DNA of 64,000 bases, taken from contig OX485805.1 in assembly GCA_950295325.1 (NCBI GenBank), positions 4,154,501-4,218,500 on the forward strand. The letters run 5' to 3'. The notes beneath the pieces were generated by a model that saw only the letters and a program-made list of their open reading frames with translations, was not told the DNA's origin and did not search any database. Each line of letters opens with the position of its first letter. Positions within the stretch are counted from its first letter, which is position 1. The DNA is from Polytrichum commune. Taxonomy: Eukaryota; Streptophyta; Polytrichopsida; Polytrichales; Polytrichaceae. A program made the translations under genes and the position numbers. This document shows, one piece after another, positions 34,328 through 47,400 of this stretch.

Positions 34328-35100
34328 TGTCCATCTCGCTCTTGCTGATTCGCGCTGAGAATCTGAGGAACAATAATGTTCTCATATTAGAAAGCCTCAA
34401 AAGATGCAGAGCAGGTCCATAATCTACAAGTGGCTTTAAGAGTATGCATGTGCTTCAGCTGTACTATGAGTTCTCAAAAGAGGAGATTCCTTATGCATAC
34501 AAGCTACATTCACTGTTTCTATGAAAAGGAGAACATAGCATCTTCTTAATCTCAAGCTGGTAATAACTTCGTCAAGGTTTCCAGTCAATAGTTAATGGCT
34601 TTCTTATACACAGAGGGTGGTTTGAATCGTCTAAAGGATTAACACACTTATGTTCCTCTACCTAATGCGACTCCATGGCCATCTTGCTAACTCGCACTAA
34701 GATTTGAGGAGCAACAATGTTTTCCACCAGAAAGCACAAAAGATGCAGGGCAGGTCCACAAACTGGAAGTGGCTTTTGAGGGCATGCAGGTGCTTCAGCT
34801 GTAATATGAGATATTGAAGCAGAGGAATTCTTACATATACAATACACATTCGTTGTTACTATGAAAAGGAGTCAATGTAGCACCTTTATAGATAATCTCA
34901 AGTATATTGAAATCCGTTAAGATTTCCGAATAAGGGTCAGTAGATTAATAGCTTTCTTATACAAAGTGACCTTTTTTTAAATAGTCTAATGAGTTTGAGG
35001 AATATGATCTTCTCGCTAAGCAACTCCTTGGCTGATATTCAATGTGCAAAGTTACAGTGACGACTCTTATACAAGTTGATCTGTCTGATAATCTAACCCT
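34318..35100. repeat. Tandem duplication overlapping the receptor-kinase 5' end
   Basis: About 34318-34650 and 34665-34995 are direct copies, sharing AAAAGATGCAG-GCAGGTCCA, CATG-AGGTGCTTCAGCTGTA-like and CTATGAAAAGGAG phrases. A shorter third fragment follows (CTTATACAAGTTGATCTG near 35070). The first copy overlaps the first codons of the kinase gene, so the duplicated unit contains the gene's start region. Confidence 0.75.
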
Positions 35101-37379
35101 CAGAGGTGGAGAAAAAGATGAGCTCCCATGTTCACAAATCTCAAATTACCAAATGCATTGACAAAGTATTGTTGTATCATACAAACAAGGGGCAAGGTGA
35201 GCCTATCTCACCTAAATGTAGTTGTTGCCCTATAGATGGTAAGTCACTCAGGTCCACCTCTTCTGTTCTTCCCTCCAAGTTGGGGGTGCCATTCACGTAG
35301 CTGAGTGTTGCCTGTGGCTGGATACTGGGTGCACAAGAGCGTGGCAGGGAGAACAAAAACTTTAATACCAATGTAATGAAATGTGGTTGATGTCAAACCG
35401 AACATCTGGAAGATAAGGAAATTTATTGCTTCTTCAGGTCATGGGCAATGTTGATGCTATACCAAATCACTCTTCAAAACAAATCTACTTCGCATTTCCG
35501 AGGAGCAGTGTATCGAAATGCGATTGTCCGTAAGAAATCTACATGTAAAATGCGTGTGGGAGCATGTGAGGGTGTGAGTCCGGGTTTATGATTGCGATTA
35601 CTACTACTGGCACGACTCCAACCTGTTCACAATTATGCTTCCACTACGCAGACCAACAGGTTGCAAAATACTGTATTCTCCATACTTGATAATTAAATAC
35701 TCTTGTAAGAGATGCGCTAAAAGCCATGTGCCCAAAGCGCATGCAGTTTTGACTGATCTTGTTGGATCCCTCTTTGAAACTTCATTGCATTAGCACTACT
35801 ACCCTCTTCCATGCCAAGAAGATATAGCAAAAGGCAAATGAACAAGGGATCCACGTCGTGGCAGATATGATACATTCCCCGGCCAACATGGCTCAAGTGC
35901 AAACATGCGACTAAACAATAGGTTAGTACATGTCAGTTCAGTCAACCTGCGAATTAAGAGATTATCACTTTCTTCACCTCTAGTGCCCCGATTGAGTAAA
36001 GTCCCATCTCACATTGGGACCCCTAATATGAGAACTTCTACTATGTCCGAGTAAAACCTCGATGATGAGGAGTCAGTTGCACGAGAAACGATGGGCAAAC
36101 TTATCTCCTCGTGACAAGCCATTACAACACAAACGGAAGAACTCCTCACAAAAAATTTAGGCCTTCCATTTCGGAAGACTTTGAATGAGTCACAGTAGAG
36201 TAGCAGGAAATCTGGGGTTGAGAAATGAGAAAAGTATGAAAGGATTGAGGATTACCTGCGGGTGCGCAAGCCATGCGCAAAGAGAGGGCAATGCGCGAGG
36301 AGGAGCAAGAACAACAACAACAGCAAATTACTACGACCTGCCATTCGTGCCTCCCACCAATTCTATCCACCTCACATATCCACAATGTCGATCCCCTGCT
36401 ACTCTCAGTTTCAATAGATTATCCTCCTGTTGTTGCGCGTTCACAAGTGTAGTAGTACCACCTGCTGACTCTCGTCCCCAAGCTTCCGTTTTCTTCTACC
36501 CCTCATGCTAGACGAATTAGATTCACTTATACTTTCCCCCCCGATCCTCAGTTCGGCCCGCCATAGGCCGCAGCTCCACAACACCGATCCAATCTGCATC
36601 TTCTTCTACTTCCTACAATATCGGCAGGATTATCTCGCTCCATTTTTTTCTTTGAAAAAGTTTCAAACAAAATCCACTACGACATTCCTGCTCCAGATTC
36701 CAATGTGCCAGAGTACCACCGCCACGATCGAATTCCGTCAAACCTCATCGCTAACCTGAAGTCGTATACTATCTAAACTACTTGGTTGCCCCAGTTTCCG
36801 CACACTGCAGGGATCGCATCATCACTTCCCTGATCTGCATCTCCCTAACATCCACAGGTGCTCATACCGAGCAACGCAGCACCATTGCGCATCCAGCCGC
36901 GCTACATCTTCTTCCACCGCATTAAACGCTTGAAACATCCGCGCACCATTAATTCCCGAATGCTGCACCACCTCGAGATCTGGCAGATAAACTCACACCC
37001 TCCCACCAGATTCCGTCCCTGGGAGAGCGAGGTTAACCCAATGCCCAATCCAGCGCAGGAATGGCACCACTAGGAGACATCATCGCCATTCCAGCTCCCT
37101 CCTCCCCGAAAACACTCGCACCGCAGTAAGCTACTCCCCAGCTCCACAAACTTGGTCCAAGCTGGAAACTGCACACAGTGTACTAAGTTACAACTAATTC
37201 CAAGTTCGCTTCGCAACATTCAAGCTGATACTTAGAATACTCCGACGCTCCGAGGAGGCGGCTTCAAGAAGTTGGTTGGATTGTTTCAGTCTGACACAGA
37301 TGCAGTACCTGGGAAGGGTGCCAGAGCAGCACCGACGGAGTTGGTTGCTTGAAAAAGGGAAGTGCCACAACCAGGCGGG
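35101..37379. other. Intergenic; possible upstream exons of the kinase gene
   Basis: No gene is firmly supported. The plus strand is C/T-rich and G-poor from about 36490 to 37200. A minus-strand frame at 35371-35177 has a hydrophobic start (MVLKFLFSLPRSC) and could be an upstream exon of the receptor kinase, but no splice path was proven. Confidence 0.3.
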
Positions 37380-37690
37380 CAGCTCGATCAACAAGCTGGC
37401 CGTCGTAGTAAGTTTAAGTTACACGAGTACTGCTCCGCTTCCACATTGGAAGTCTCTTTGCGAGCTCCCCTCCCGCAAAATGGCTCTCCCTGGCCAAGGG
37501 GCTTAAAACAGGCGACTAGCTGGCTCCCGCTGCGCACGGCTCGCGCGGGGCGGATCCGACGTGCCTGCGGCGGGCGATGGCGTAAGTGCGATCGCAGGCT
37601 GCGAGCGAGCGAGCGAGGGGCGAGGTGAAGTGAGCAATTAAGGCGGCGATCCGAGTTCCGAAGCTCGGTCTCTAGTGGGGGAGGGGGGGG
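37380..37690. promoter_or_regulatory. GC-rich island, possible promoter/5' exon
   Basis: The only strongly GC- and CpG-rich patch in the window, including GCGAGCGAGCGAGCGAGG near 37600. Open frames on both strands cross it (plus 37362-37628; minus with MDPKQPPPPPP from about 37709) but match nothing I know. It may be a promoter or 5' exon of a minus-strand transcript such as the receptor kinase 3 kb away. Confidence 0.3.
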
Positions 37691-37802
37691 GGGTTGCTTG
37701 GGATCCATGGTCCTCCAAGAACATATAGGGACCAATTTGAAGCAATTTGAGGCAAATTGAAATTGAATCCTTGAACCAAATGAACATGGAGAATCGATCA
37801 CT

Positions 37803-38220
37803 ACACTAAAAAGAATATTTAGTGTTTGATTAAATTTAATGTTGTTACCACCTTACCCTGCCCAACATTAATTTTCAATTCCTTGACGATTAGTGTTAGA
37901 CATTAATGTGCCGCTACCTTCCGTGTTGTCACCTTCCTTCATGTGAATCATGGATTTCATTGGATTTGCGATTTTAGATGTGGCGCCCCACATTCATGCT
38001 CGTTGATCTCTCGTTTGTCGAAGTCGACGGCATTTTAGGGTTGATGTCTCCCCGTCTTACTGACAGTGAATTTAAACATGTAACTTCCACATACTACCAT
38101 AGTTGATATTTAGTGTTTGGATTTACATTCAATGTCACTTACTTTCATAGGGTTATTGACATTTAGTGTGTGCGTTCGTAATTAGTGTATCAAACACTAA
38201 TTATCCCTTTTAGTGTAGTT
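37803..38220. mobile_element. Small TIR element with CACTA-like ends
   Basis: The left end CACTACACTAAAAAG and the right end CTTTTAGTGTAGT are inverted repeats of 12-13 bp. TTTAGTGT words recur inside. The terminal CACTA suggests the CACTA/EnSpm superfamily, but the last base of the right end differs and no convincing 3-bp duplication is seen. Confidence 0.5.
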
Positions 38221-38570
38221 ACGCATGGATTGGTTGGAGTTCAAGACATCATGAAAATTGTCAATCGTTATGGAAGAATATGTGGAATTATCATGAATTA
38301 ATAAAGAAATACCCGAAAGATCACAACATGTAACCTACTAGACTTGGAAACAACTCTCCGGCGATAGTCGCCCATCACATGGCTCTCTCATATGATTATG
38401 CCCAAAAATCTTCCCGGACATTGCCTTGAAGCGAACCTTCCCTATGTGGACCCTACCTTCCGAATTGGTTCTTCAAAACATGGAGCTTCTTTTCTTGGTT
38501 TGGGTCACCAATGTTTCCCTCCAAAATGATGCCATGGAGGTTGCTTTGTTTAGTTGATTCTTACATAGGA
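38221..38570. other. Short intergenic stretch
   Basis: It holds a diverged fragment of the 140-bp repeat at 16.03-16.3 kb (AAAGATCACAACATGTAACC and TTATGCCCAAAAATCTTCCC near 38310-38420). Nothing else is recognised. Confidence 0.5.
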
Positions 38571-38956
38571 ACTACACTGAATATGATATTTAGTGTCATA
38601 TGGTATTTTATGTCACTATGGTAACTTTTCGGGTGACACTTCTTATGAATAAGTGAACAAATGTTGTCATGGATGATGGATGAGCGCATCCATTGGCCAA
38701 AACCCTACCTTCTCTTGTCAGCAACTTGTGATGAAAATGTTGTCCTAGCTGATTGAAATTTGGATGAGAACTCACATGGTAAAAGACAATAATTGCAACA
38801 ATGTAAATCTGTAAACCCCCGAAAAATTAATTTACAAGGAATGACAAATAATGTTGGGTTAATAGTTAGTGTTGGTGACACTACACCGCGGTGTACAGTT
38901 AGTGTTGAGCAAGACCATTATATTAGAATAGGTGACACTAAATATCATATTTAGTT
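38571..38956 (+). mobile_element. MITE of TTTAGTGTCA family, copy 2
   Basis: About 385 bp. The left end ACTGAATATGATATTTAGTG and the right end CACTAAATATCATATTTAGT are inverted repeats differing at about one base over more than 20 bp. This is the cleanest of the three copies and defines the family ends. No coding capacity. Confidence 0.75.
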
Positions 38957-41444
38957 TTAGGTTTTGAGGATTCTGAATTATTCTAGTCCAAGACATTCGA
39001 GATGAATCATCCACAAATCCTTACGGGGTCAAGTATTTGTGTTTATTGGATGAGGGATACATTGAGTCTTTTACTAAGTGATACTATATTCATGGAGACA
39101 TGCTCATTCATCATACATATCAAGAAAAATAGCGTGTGTTCTAATGTGTTCGTAGAATGATAGAAAAAATTAAAATTGAATAGTGCCAAGATGAGTAGTG
39201 CCAAGATGAGTAGTGCCAAGATGAGTGGTGCCAATCCTTTCAGTGATATTGTTGTTAAGAATAGTATTATTTAGTGAATAATGCCAAGATGAACAACACT
39301 CCCTCTATCTATTGGTGGCACTAATTTCACAACATACAAAAATTGAATGCCACCTTCACTACTTCCCCACACTCACTATTAACCCTCCCTCACCAATTGG
39401 GATAATTGATGTAGTGATGAACTTGAACTAGCCGTTTGCTTTTGTGTACTCGGGCAACTCTTCCTCTCTAATTTTGCAACACTTGCATTCCATGTGCCAT
39501 TGTGTATAGTAATAACTCCAGACATTTCTTTATCTCTGTCATTCACTTTTTTTTTTAAAAAATCTTTTATCTTTTTGAGGTCTTTTGCCACGCTTTCCGT
39601 ACTTTTTCCCCTTTTGCAAGTTTTGCTTTGGATCGTGAGCCAGTCCTGAATGCCAATGATGGGCAGCCGTGTATTGGACTCAACCCTTGGGGCACCACTT
39701 TACTCGCATTTACTGGCTTCAGTTCTGGAAGTCATCAGTGTCTGGGGAGAATTTTGAGCATAATTAGTCAAAATCAGTGAATGGGGAGTTTATGGGTTGA
39801 CTCGGATTGTTATCCCTCTTTCCAAGTATCATTCAGTGGTTGTCCATGCTCATCTGGTTGATGCCTAAGCTTATTAACTCAATTCGGTGAAAATCCTAAC
39901 TTTTTTAAGCTTTTCGATCATTTTCCTTAAGTTCTCTATAAGCAATCTGTTACAAAATTGACAAATAAAATAAGAACTCGGTTCACATACTAAATTTAAG
40001 GCAATTTGCACACTAATTCAACTTTGATTACTATGTATGATAAAAGATCGTTTCAAATCGTATTTTGAAAGAAATCATGATTATTCAAGTATGAAAACAT
40101 GAAACACCCTCAATAATACATGAAAACAACAACCAAAAATATGAAATCAACACCCTTGAACATCAAATAAATGGTGCAAAACATTTAAACAACACTTCAC
40201 AAAGGGATGGTGATGATAGCTTTGGTGCAATCTCGCCGCGGCACCGTACATGCAAACCCTTAAAGATAAAAAGAGACAAATGAAGGATTCGAGGTAAGGT
40301 GTGGGAAAATCATTTATAACCGGAGATACCCTCAGGCGACCCAAATAAAAACCGGTGGGAGATGGTGTGGGATAATTAATATGTGCCCACTCTTAAATGG
40401 GAAGGGATGAAAAATTGGCATCAACTTTACAAAAGCGGTTAATTTCCTATACACTTGATTTTTCCTTTAGTTATACAACCTAAAATACTTAGATTAAACC
40501 AATAATTTATCGATTTCACTCAGCTAATTTTACATTAAACGTCGGATCTCCCCATTCATTGGTCACAATCGTAGTGTTTCCAAGTGCAACTAGTTCCGTG
40601 TTGACATCTTTCAGTGTTTCCTTATTGATTCGAGGTAGATTCCACACGTTTTTTTTTATGATCGGTAATTTATCTCAAAGTCTTGAAACTTCAATTGGTT
40701 ATTTTTCAAACTAAAATGGTTCATTTGTAATTAGTATTAGGTTCTCACCATTCATTGGATGTTATGTATTGGCTCTGCCCTGAGGGAAGAGAGCTAGGGG
40801 TGGTCTATGAAATGGATCAAAGCCTGGCAACTAACGAGAACCAACCACATACGTGTTATGATTCTATGGTGTTACGAACTCACTCTTCAAGTAGAGTCCA
40901 ATTATAATTGAGTGTTTATCTAAATAAAGTGGTCTCTAAAACAAGCCAAAGTTCAGCCTAGGTCGGACAATTGACCATAAGTAGACACGTGCGTAAGATT
41001 ATTAGGGTAGAGTACACCTGCGACTAGCAGCTTGTTAATTTTTAGGCATCTAAGAAGCCCAAACCAAAGATAGTGTGTGTTGAGCTACATGCTTTCATTT
41101 TTAGCTAATCGTGTCAAAAGTGACCCTATCTAAAATCAATTTTATTCTTCAAATGTAATAATTTGATGTTCTTGAACATTTAATTTCAAATATGCAACCT
41201 ATGTGCCCTTGGATGCATATACATACATTATATTTTGATCATCAATGTTAAAGCATGAGTATTTTTTTTATTATCTCCTTGACATAAGACAATGTATATA
41301 ACAAGGTGCCAAACACATAAATATATAAACTGTGATTTATGAACTTGACCAAGCCCATATAAATTGTGTATATGGCCGTATATAGTGTTGGGCAAGTATT
41401 AAAATCAACACCAAACCCCGCCGGCTATCAAGGCAATATTTCAA
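38957..41444. other. Intergenic with a 15-bp short repeat
   Basis: Three to four copies of TAGTGCCAAGATGAG occur at 39181-39232. Low-copy repeat fragments are shared with 14.2-14.5 kb (at 41.09-41.39 kb) and 30.1 kb (at 39.74 kb). No gene supported. Confidence 0.5.
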
Positions 41445-41598
41445 TTTATAACCGTGGTTCTCATAATTTCAAATATTCATACTTGATTCATAACCATGGT
41501 TCTCATAATTTCAAATAATCATACTTGATTCATAACCATGGTTCTCATAATTTCAAATAATCATACTTGATTCATAACCATGGTTCTCATAAAATGAA
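41445..41598. repeat. 42-bp minisatellite, four copies
   Basis: Units start at 41445, 41487, 41529 and 41571, each carrying TTCATAACCATGGTTCTCAT (first copy slightly diverged). The exact 42-bp spacing and near-identity indicate recent amplification. Confidence 0.9.
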
Positions 41599-41828
41599 AA
41601 CCCAATTAACACAACCTCTTGAAAAAGTCACCGGTGCTTTGTTGATTCTTTCATAAAAACCATTGGATCTTCAAAATAATAAAAAGTAAACGTGACCGGA
41701 GATTCTTTTATTTTTATTTTTTTGAAAACCCCCGAAATCGGAGGTCGTTTGCTTCTAATATGTCATCAAAAACTGGAACCGGCGGTTAGTAACAAAATCA
41801 AATACCCCGCCCAACACTTGTTAATACT

Positions 41829-42075
41829 ATCAGTCCGAGATGACCCTAAATTACCAGGTGATGGTGGAGAGGTACTCATTTCCAAATGGAGTGGTTGGTG
41901 GTTCAACTCCTACTGTGAAATCTTCTCTTTATTTTATGTAAAAAAACTAGCTAGATAGGAACCAAGATCACACTCACGGCAAGGTAAGCAGTAAACCCCA
42001 CCTTGCACCAAGAAGATTATTGAACAAGGTGAGGCCAACAGACTCAAAATCATGTCAAATTGCCCAACGTTGGTT
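41829..42075 (+). mobile_element. tRNA-derived SINE, copy 1
   Basis: A dispersed ~245-bp sequence repeated at 53816-54060. It carries an RNA polymerase III A box TGGTGGAGAGG (41862-41872) and a B box GGTTCAACTCC (41900-41910), 27 nt apart. Both fit the tRNA promoter consensus and both are kept in the other copy, as expected for a SINE head. The 3' part ends near TTGGTTATTTATTC. Clear target duplications were not found. Confidence 0.65.
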
Positions 42076-42114
42076 ATTTATTCATTTATCTAAAACTATC
42101 TATCTATCTACTAA

Positions 42115-42692
42115 GGGTCACTTCACACATGAGCCAAGAACCGCGACCTTGTAATGGTGAGGACCCTTGACTCTCATCCAAAGGCCATACCATGGGTGTT
42201 GGGAAAGTTGTTTTATGTAGTCACAGGTCCTCAAGCAAGTGTGAAGTGAGAATGGACCATGTTGCAGGACCATTAAATATTTTGTTGGCGGAAAAACAAT
42301 TGGACCTAATATGGTTGTTTTAACATAATATGTCTCAAAATTTATCAATTTAAGAGAATTACTTGGTGGTGTTTGCATGGCATGGAATCTACCATGAATC
42401 ATGTCCTACTAGAAAGAATTATTTTTTTAAAAAGGTCATGGTCTCCTGGAATTTTCGTCAGGCCCACCTCTTGGAGGCGGGTCTGACACAAATTCCCGTA
42501 GACCATGCACCCTTATCCACAACCTGCCATGTAGGACTCCATGTAGACTTTTCATCCACGAAGTTTTCTCTGGGCCTTTAGATCTTCACCTCCTAGTGTG
42601 AAGTGAACTTGGACGGTCTCCACCTTTTCGACCAATGAGAGCTCTTACATTGCGATGATGAGGGGCCTTCAGCCTTGTGTGTGAAGTGGCCC
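42115..42692. mobile_element. PIF/Harbinger-type MITE, copy 2 (inverted relative to copy 1)
   Basis: 578 bp, with ends GGGTCACTTCACACA and TGTGTGAAGTGGCCC, flanked by TAA (42112-42114 and 42693-42695). The interior is the reverse complement of 13493-14083, including the GTCAGGCCCACC...GGGCCTGACACAAATTC-like inverted motif. It lies 40 bp after the SINE copy. Confidence 0.85.
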
Positions 42693-43067
42693 TAAGTAGG
42701 CATTCACCTATGTTGACTCCGGGGATCTCCAAACTTGCCTGTGGTCAGAAACATAATATATTGTTATGTGTCCTACCATTAATTACTACCAGGCACCAAC
42801 TTTTCCCCGGCTTTCCCTCTACCCACTTACCTACTTACCTACTCCCGTGCAGGGACAGGAAGCTGTAGCAGGCGGCATCCTTTGTGTTGGACAAGAAGAA
42901 CTTTATTGTTATGGTATAACTCCTGGAGTTCAATGCACCATTGAAAAAAAAACCCAAAAAAAAAGAACGCTTTCAATTGCCCATGATTGTTGCCGACTGC
43001 CCGCAAGTGTTCTTCCCTGCCATTTTGATCTTCTTGCAGCCTACGTGCTTATATTTACGCTTGCATG
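42693..43067. other. Short intergenic stretch
   Basis: No gene. A run of A residues with few interruptions at about 42945-42967 is the only notable feature. Confidence 0.4.
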
Positions 43068-44460
43068 GGTCCATGTTCACAACACCTATCACCGGTGACA
43101 TAACGTTATCCAGTTGAAAGAGGGAGTTGGGTGGGTCTGGGAATACGTTAGATAGTGTTCCCATATGATGCCTTTGGGATTCTTTGTTGTGCGTATTCAG
43201 CTTGATGTACTCTTGATCTCTTGGGTCAATTTAACCAACGGTTGTACCTTGAATGGATCCAACCCCGCCCATTAATCTCCACCCTCCAGTGCACCATCAA
43301 TCTCCCACCGCCCTCTGTCATTGGTTGGGGTTTACATTGATATGGGTCCATGTTCACAACACCTATCATTGGGGACATAACATTATCTAGTTGAAGGAGG
43401 GAGTTGGGTGTGTGTGGGAATACGTTAGATTGTGTTCCCGGACGATGCCTTTGGGATTCTTTGTTGTGAATATGTAGCATGATATACGCTTGCTCTTTTG
43501 GGTTAAATTTGACCACCGGTTGTACCCTAAATACATCCAACCCAGCCCCATTAACCTCCACCCTCCAATACAACATCAATCTCCAACAGTCCTCTGTCAT
43601 TGGTTGGGGTTTACAATGATATGGGTCCATGTTCACAACACCTATCATTGGGGACATAACGTTATCCAGTTGAAAGAGGGAGTTGGGTGGGTCTAGGAAT
43701 ACGTTAGATCATGTTCCCAGATGATGCCTTTGGGATTCTTTGTTGTGCGTATTCAGCTTGGTATACTCTTGATCTCTTGAGTCAATTTAACCAACGGTTG
43801 TACCTTGAATGCATCCAACCCCGCCCATTAATCTCCACCCTCCAACGCACCATCAATCTCCCACCGCCCTTTCTCATTGACTAGGGTTTACATTGATATG
43901 GTTCCATGTTCACAACACCTATCGCCGGTGACATAATGTTATCCAGCTGAAGGAGGGAGTTGGGCGAGTATGGGAGTATGTTAGATCGTGTTCCCAGATG
44001 ATGCCTTCGGGATTCTTTGTTGTGCATATTCAACTTGATATACTCTTGATCTCTTGGGTCAATTTAACCAACGGTTGTACCTTGAATGCATCCAACCATG
44101 CCCATTGACCTCCACACTTCCGGTGCACCATCAATCTCCAATTGTCCTTTGTCATTGGTTGGGGTTTACATTGATATGGGTCCATGTACACAACACCTAT
44201 CATTGTAAACATAACGTTATCTAGTTGAAGGAGGGAGTTGGGTGGGTCTCATGGAAATATGTTAGATTGTGTTCCCGGATGATGCCTTTGGGATACTTTG
44301 TTGTGAATATATAGCCTGATATACGCTTGCTCTCTTGGGTTAAATTAATCAACGGTTGTACCCTGAATGCATTTAGCCCCACCCATTAACCTCCATCATC
44401 TAGTGCACCATCAATCTCCAACTATCCTTTGTCATTGGTTGGGATTTATTTTAGGTTTAA
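43068..44460. repeat. Five-copy satellite array, period about 279 bp
   Basis: The phrase GTCCATGTTCACAACACC recurs near 43068, 43346, 43625, 43902 and 44180, and each copy also has GATGCCTTTGGGATTCTTTG and AACGGTTGTACC. The period (276-279) is mostly a multiple of three, so one minus-strand frame (43657-43226) stays open over 1.5 units. Other copies have stops. No known protein is recognised. Confidence 0.9.
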
Positions 44461-47400
44461 TGTGGGGGAAGGTCAGTATTTTTAGGCATTAAGTACTTAG
44501 GTCTTGGCTATTATATTATATACTCATGTTTGCTACATGATAAGGTTGCACCTAGTTGTTCACCAACATCCGCCTTACTCATATAGTGAATAATGGTTTC
44601 TACTTTTCACCCTTTGCCTCATTGGTTTTACATGGGAGAGGCATTCCTTTTAGGAAAGGAACCAACTCCTTCGTTTAAATAATGTTATGAAGGGTTAAAG
44701 TCAAAAAAGAATATTTTTTATTGGGGGGGTCATTTTTCATGAGGAGTGTAGTATGCGATCTACTCAAGAAAGAAGTAGCTATTTACATCCATGATAATGG
44801 ACAACGGATGAAATGATAAATACATTTGTTCACCCAAGTTTATGTGCTTCCATCCCAAAGAAAGCGATACCTTTGTCTCATATTTAAGTAAAAGTAGACT
44901 AAGCATAAGTCCATAATTATAAAATTTGGAATTCTATCATAGTATGATAAGATAGTATGGTGAAATCCTCCAATAGAATGTGCAAAATTGATTGTGATAG
45001 TCTTATAGTATTTGCTGTTATTGTATTACCACTATTCAACATTTATTAGCCCCTAGAATTGAAGCAATCAAAGAGTATGGATTTTGGTAATATATTTAGA
45101 TTTGCTTAAACACGTCATCTTTCCATAATTGGGAAGATTTCCACAATATTAATCTTCCCAAAAGAGGAAAATATTAGTGAAATGTTTCCTCCCCACAAAA
45201 TGATAGGTGTTATGAGCAATAAATAATCTTAAAAACATCATTGGTTGAAACTTTGATTCCTATGTAGAACCAATCGATATGTATATTTTCAACTATAAAT
45301 AACACTTGAATAGGCATCGGAGTCCCCAAATTGGTATAATAAATTTATTTAGTATGATATTTTTAGTGGATCCCTATGACAGGTGTTGCAAAACAAAATC
45401 ATTATTACATGTGCATTCTAGTTGGCTTCACAAATATTTTGCCCCTTCACTCAAGCAAACTAATTTGGGTCAAAATTCGATCCCCAAAGCTTGTAACTTT
45501 GTTTATTATTTCATATAGCAACTAGAGTATCTTGTTATAGTGGTAACAAATATTTAAAAATAGTATGAAATACTGATAAAGTAGTGTGGAACAACCTACT
45601 TGCGCATATCAATGTAGAGAATTCGGTTAGGATATGTGGTTGTGATCATATTCTTGTAAACAAAATTCATAATGTTGGCTACCATAATGAATCCCACATA
45701 GTAGCATCAACTTCTCCTCCCAACTTTGTCCTACACATACTACGTATGTGAAGGTATAAGTTGTTATATACAATAGATGTTTTCTAATAGCTACTTGAGA
45801 GTTGTATAGGTTAACCATCACTTTGACACATGTTGTCTCGGCTACTACACCCATTCACTATTAATGGTGGTGGTGAATGGCTTTATACTACAAGCATGTG
45901 AATTCTAGGCAATTGTCTTGCGTCATTGGAAAATTATCACGCGTCATTGGGAAATCTATAATTTTTTTCTTGGTGGTGATGTTTGATTTTTTTTCCCCCA
46001 CTCCTAACGATGCGCCTTGTTGATATCGATGCAAAGATCTTTTGCATATGATTGGTGGCCTCAAATAGATTGGTACACTCCGTGTAAGACTTCTAAAGTT
46101 TGAAACCAAATGTGTTCCTTGTAATTCAAGATGAAGTAGCTTTAGGCTAAAATTGTTTAGGTGTTCTCAACATATGTAGGTTTATGATGCATAATTAAAC
46201 AAGAGTTTATTATTTCTATTGATGAATGACACAAAAATATGCATTGTTTTGAATGGGAAATAAAAGAAATTAGGACATCCACAAGTGAATATTTTTTAAT
46301 GCCATACGTAACGATGATACATATGTATGAATTAAAGTAATTAGAATCCAAGGTACAAACTCTCAAGGAAGGCTTAAGTAGTGTTTATTACAATCATTTG
46401 TCACATTACAATTCAAAAGGGTTGTTATTTCACTTGTAAAACACAACTAACATGTCCTTCGTTATTCTTTCTCTCAAAAGGTTCCTCTAAGGACCTCTTT
46501 GCATTCTCATTTAATCTTGTCTTTTGGTTGTGATCTATAAGTTTATGTTCCCTCGTGGTGAAGTGTAACAACAATTTGTGTTAACTATGATTTTTTTTAG
46601 TGTACCAATTGTCTTTGTAGCCATTGGCCAGTGCATCTTCTATTTATCACGAGTACCTTCATTAATTGGTCAATGGTAATTCCAATGCACAACAAAAAAA
46701 TTATTTGTAACTTCCAAGATTTGATTAAACTTACAATTCCACAATTAATAACTAAAACCAAGGTCAAGCTATAGTTTTGGTTGTCGTGCACAACCTACAT
46801 CAACACCAACAACTGGGGTAATGCACAAGACCATAGTTAAGTTGGTTAACTTACACTTCACTCTCATAGATCATAGTTCATCTAAGATTTTTACTTCATA
46901 TGAGAACAATTCGTGCCTAAATTAAAACGATAACCTAGAGTTTATCCTAACACTTCAACTCACAATCTACCATCCCCACAATTACCTAATTGATCAGAAC
47001 TCCATTCTCATCATCTTCACTTGGTAAAAGGGTTCACTCACCTCAACTCTTCCCTACTCACAAACAAGACTACAATCGCACATTTAATATTAGGACTCGT
47101 TTGTCCTCCACCCTTCACATGTTTCAATAATAGTCAAGTAGCATGTCTCTCATATTGATTTTTGACCTTCTCTCTCCTCATCACTTGATATGCCCTTCCA
47201 CATGACTTAGTTTTCACTCAAATGGCCCCTCTCCTAGGTGTCCCTCAACATTTTTTCATTTCTATCACACGGTAATTCCCTTTCAATCTCACTTCACAAT
47301 GGTCTTTGTTTTTTTGCATCAATTGAATTAGCTCTCCACACACTCTTTGTCCTAGTCACTCAAGCCTCTCTATCTTTGAGCATTGGCATGCTATAATTCG

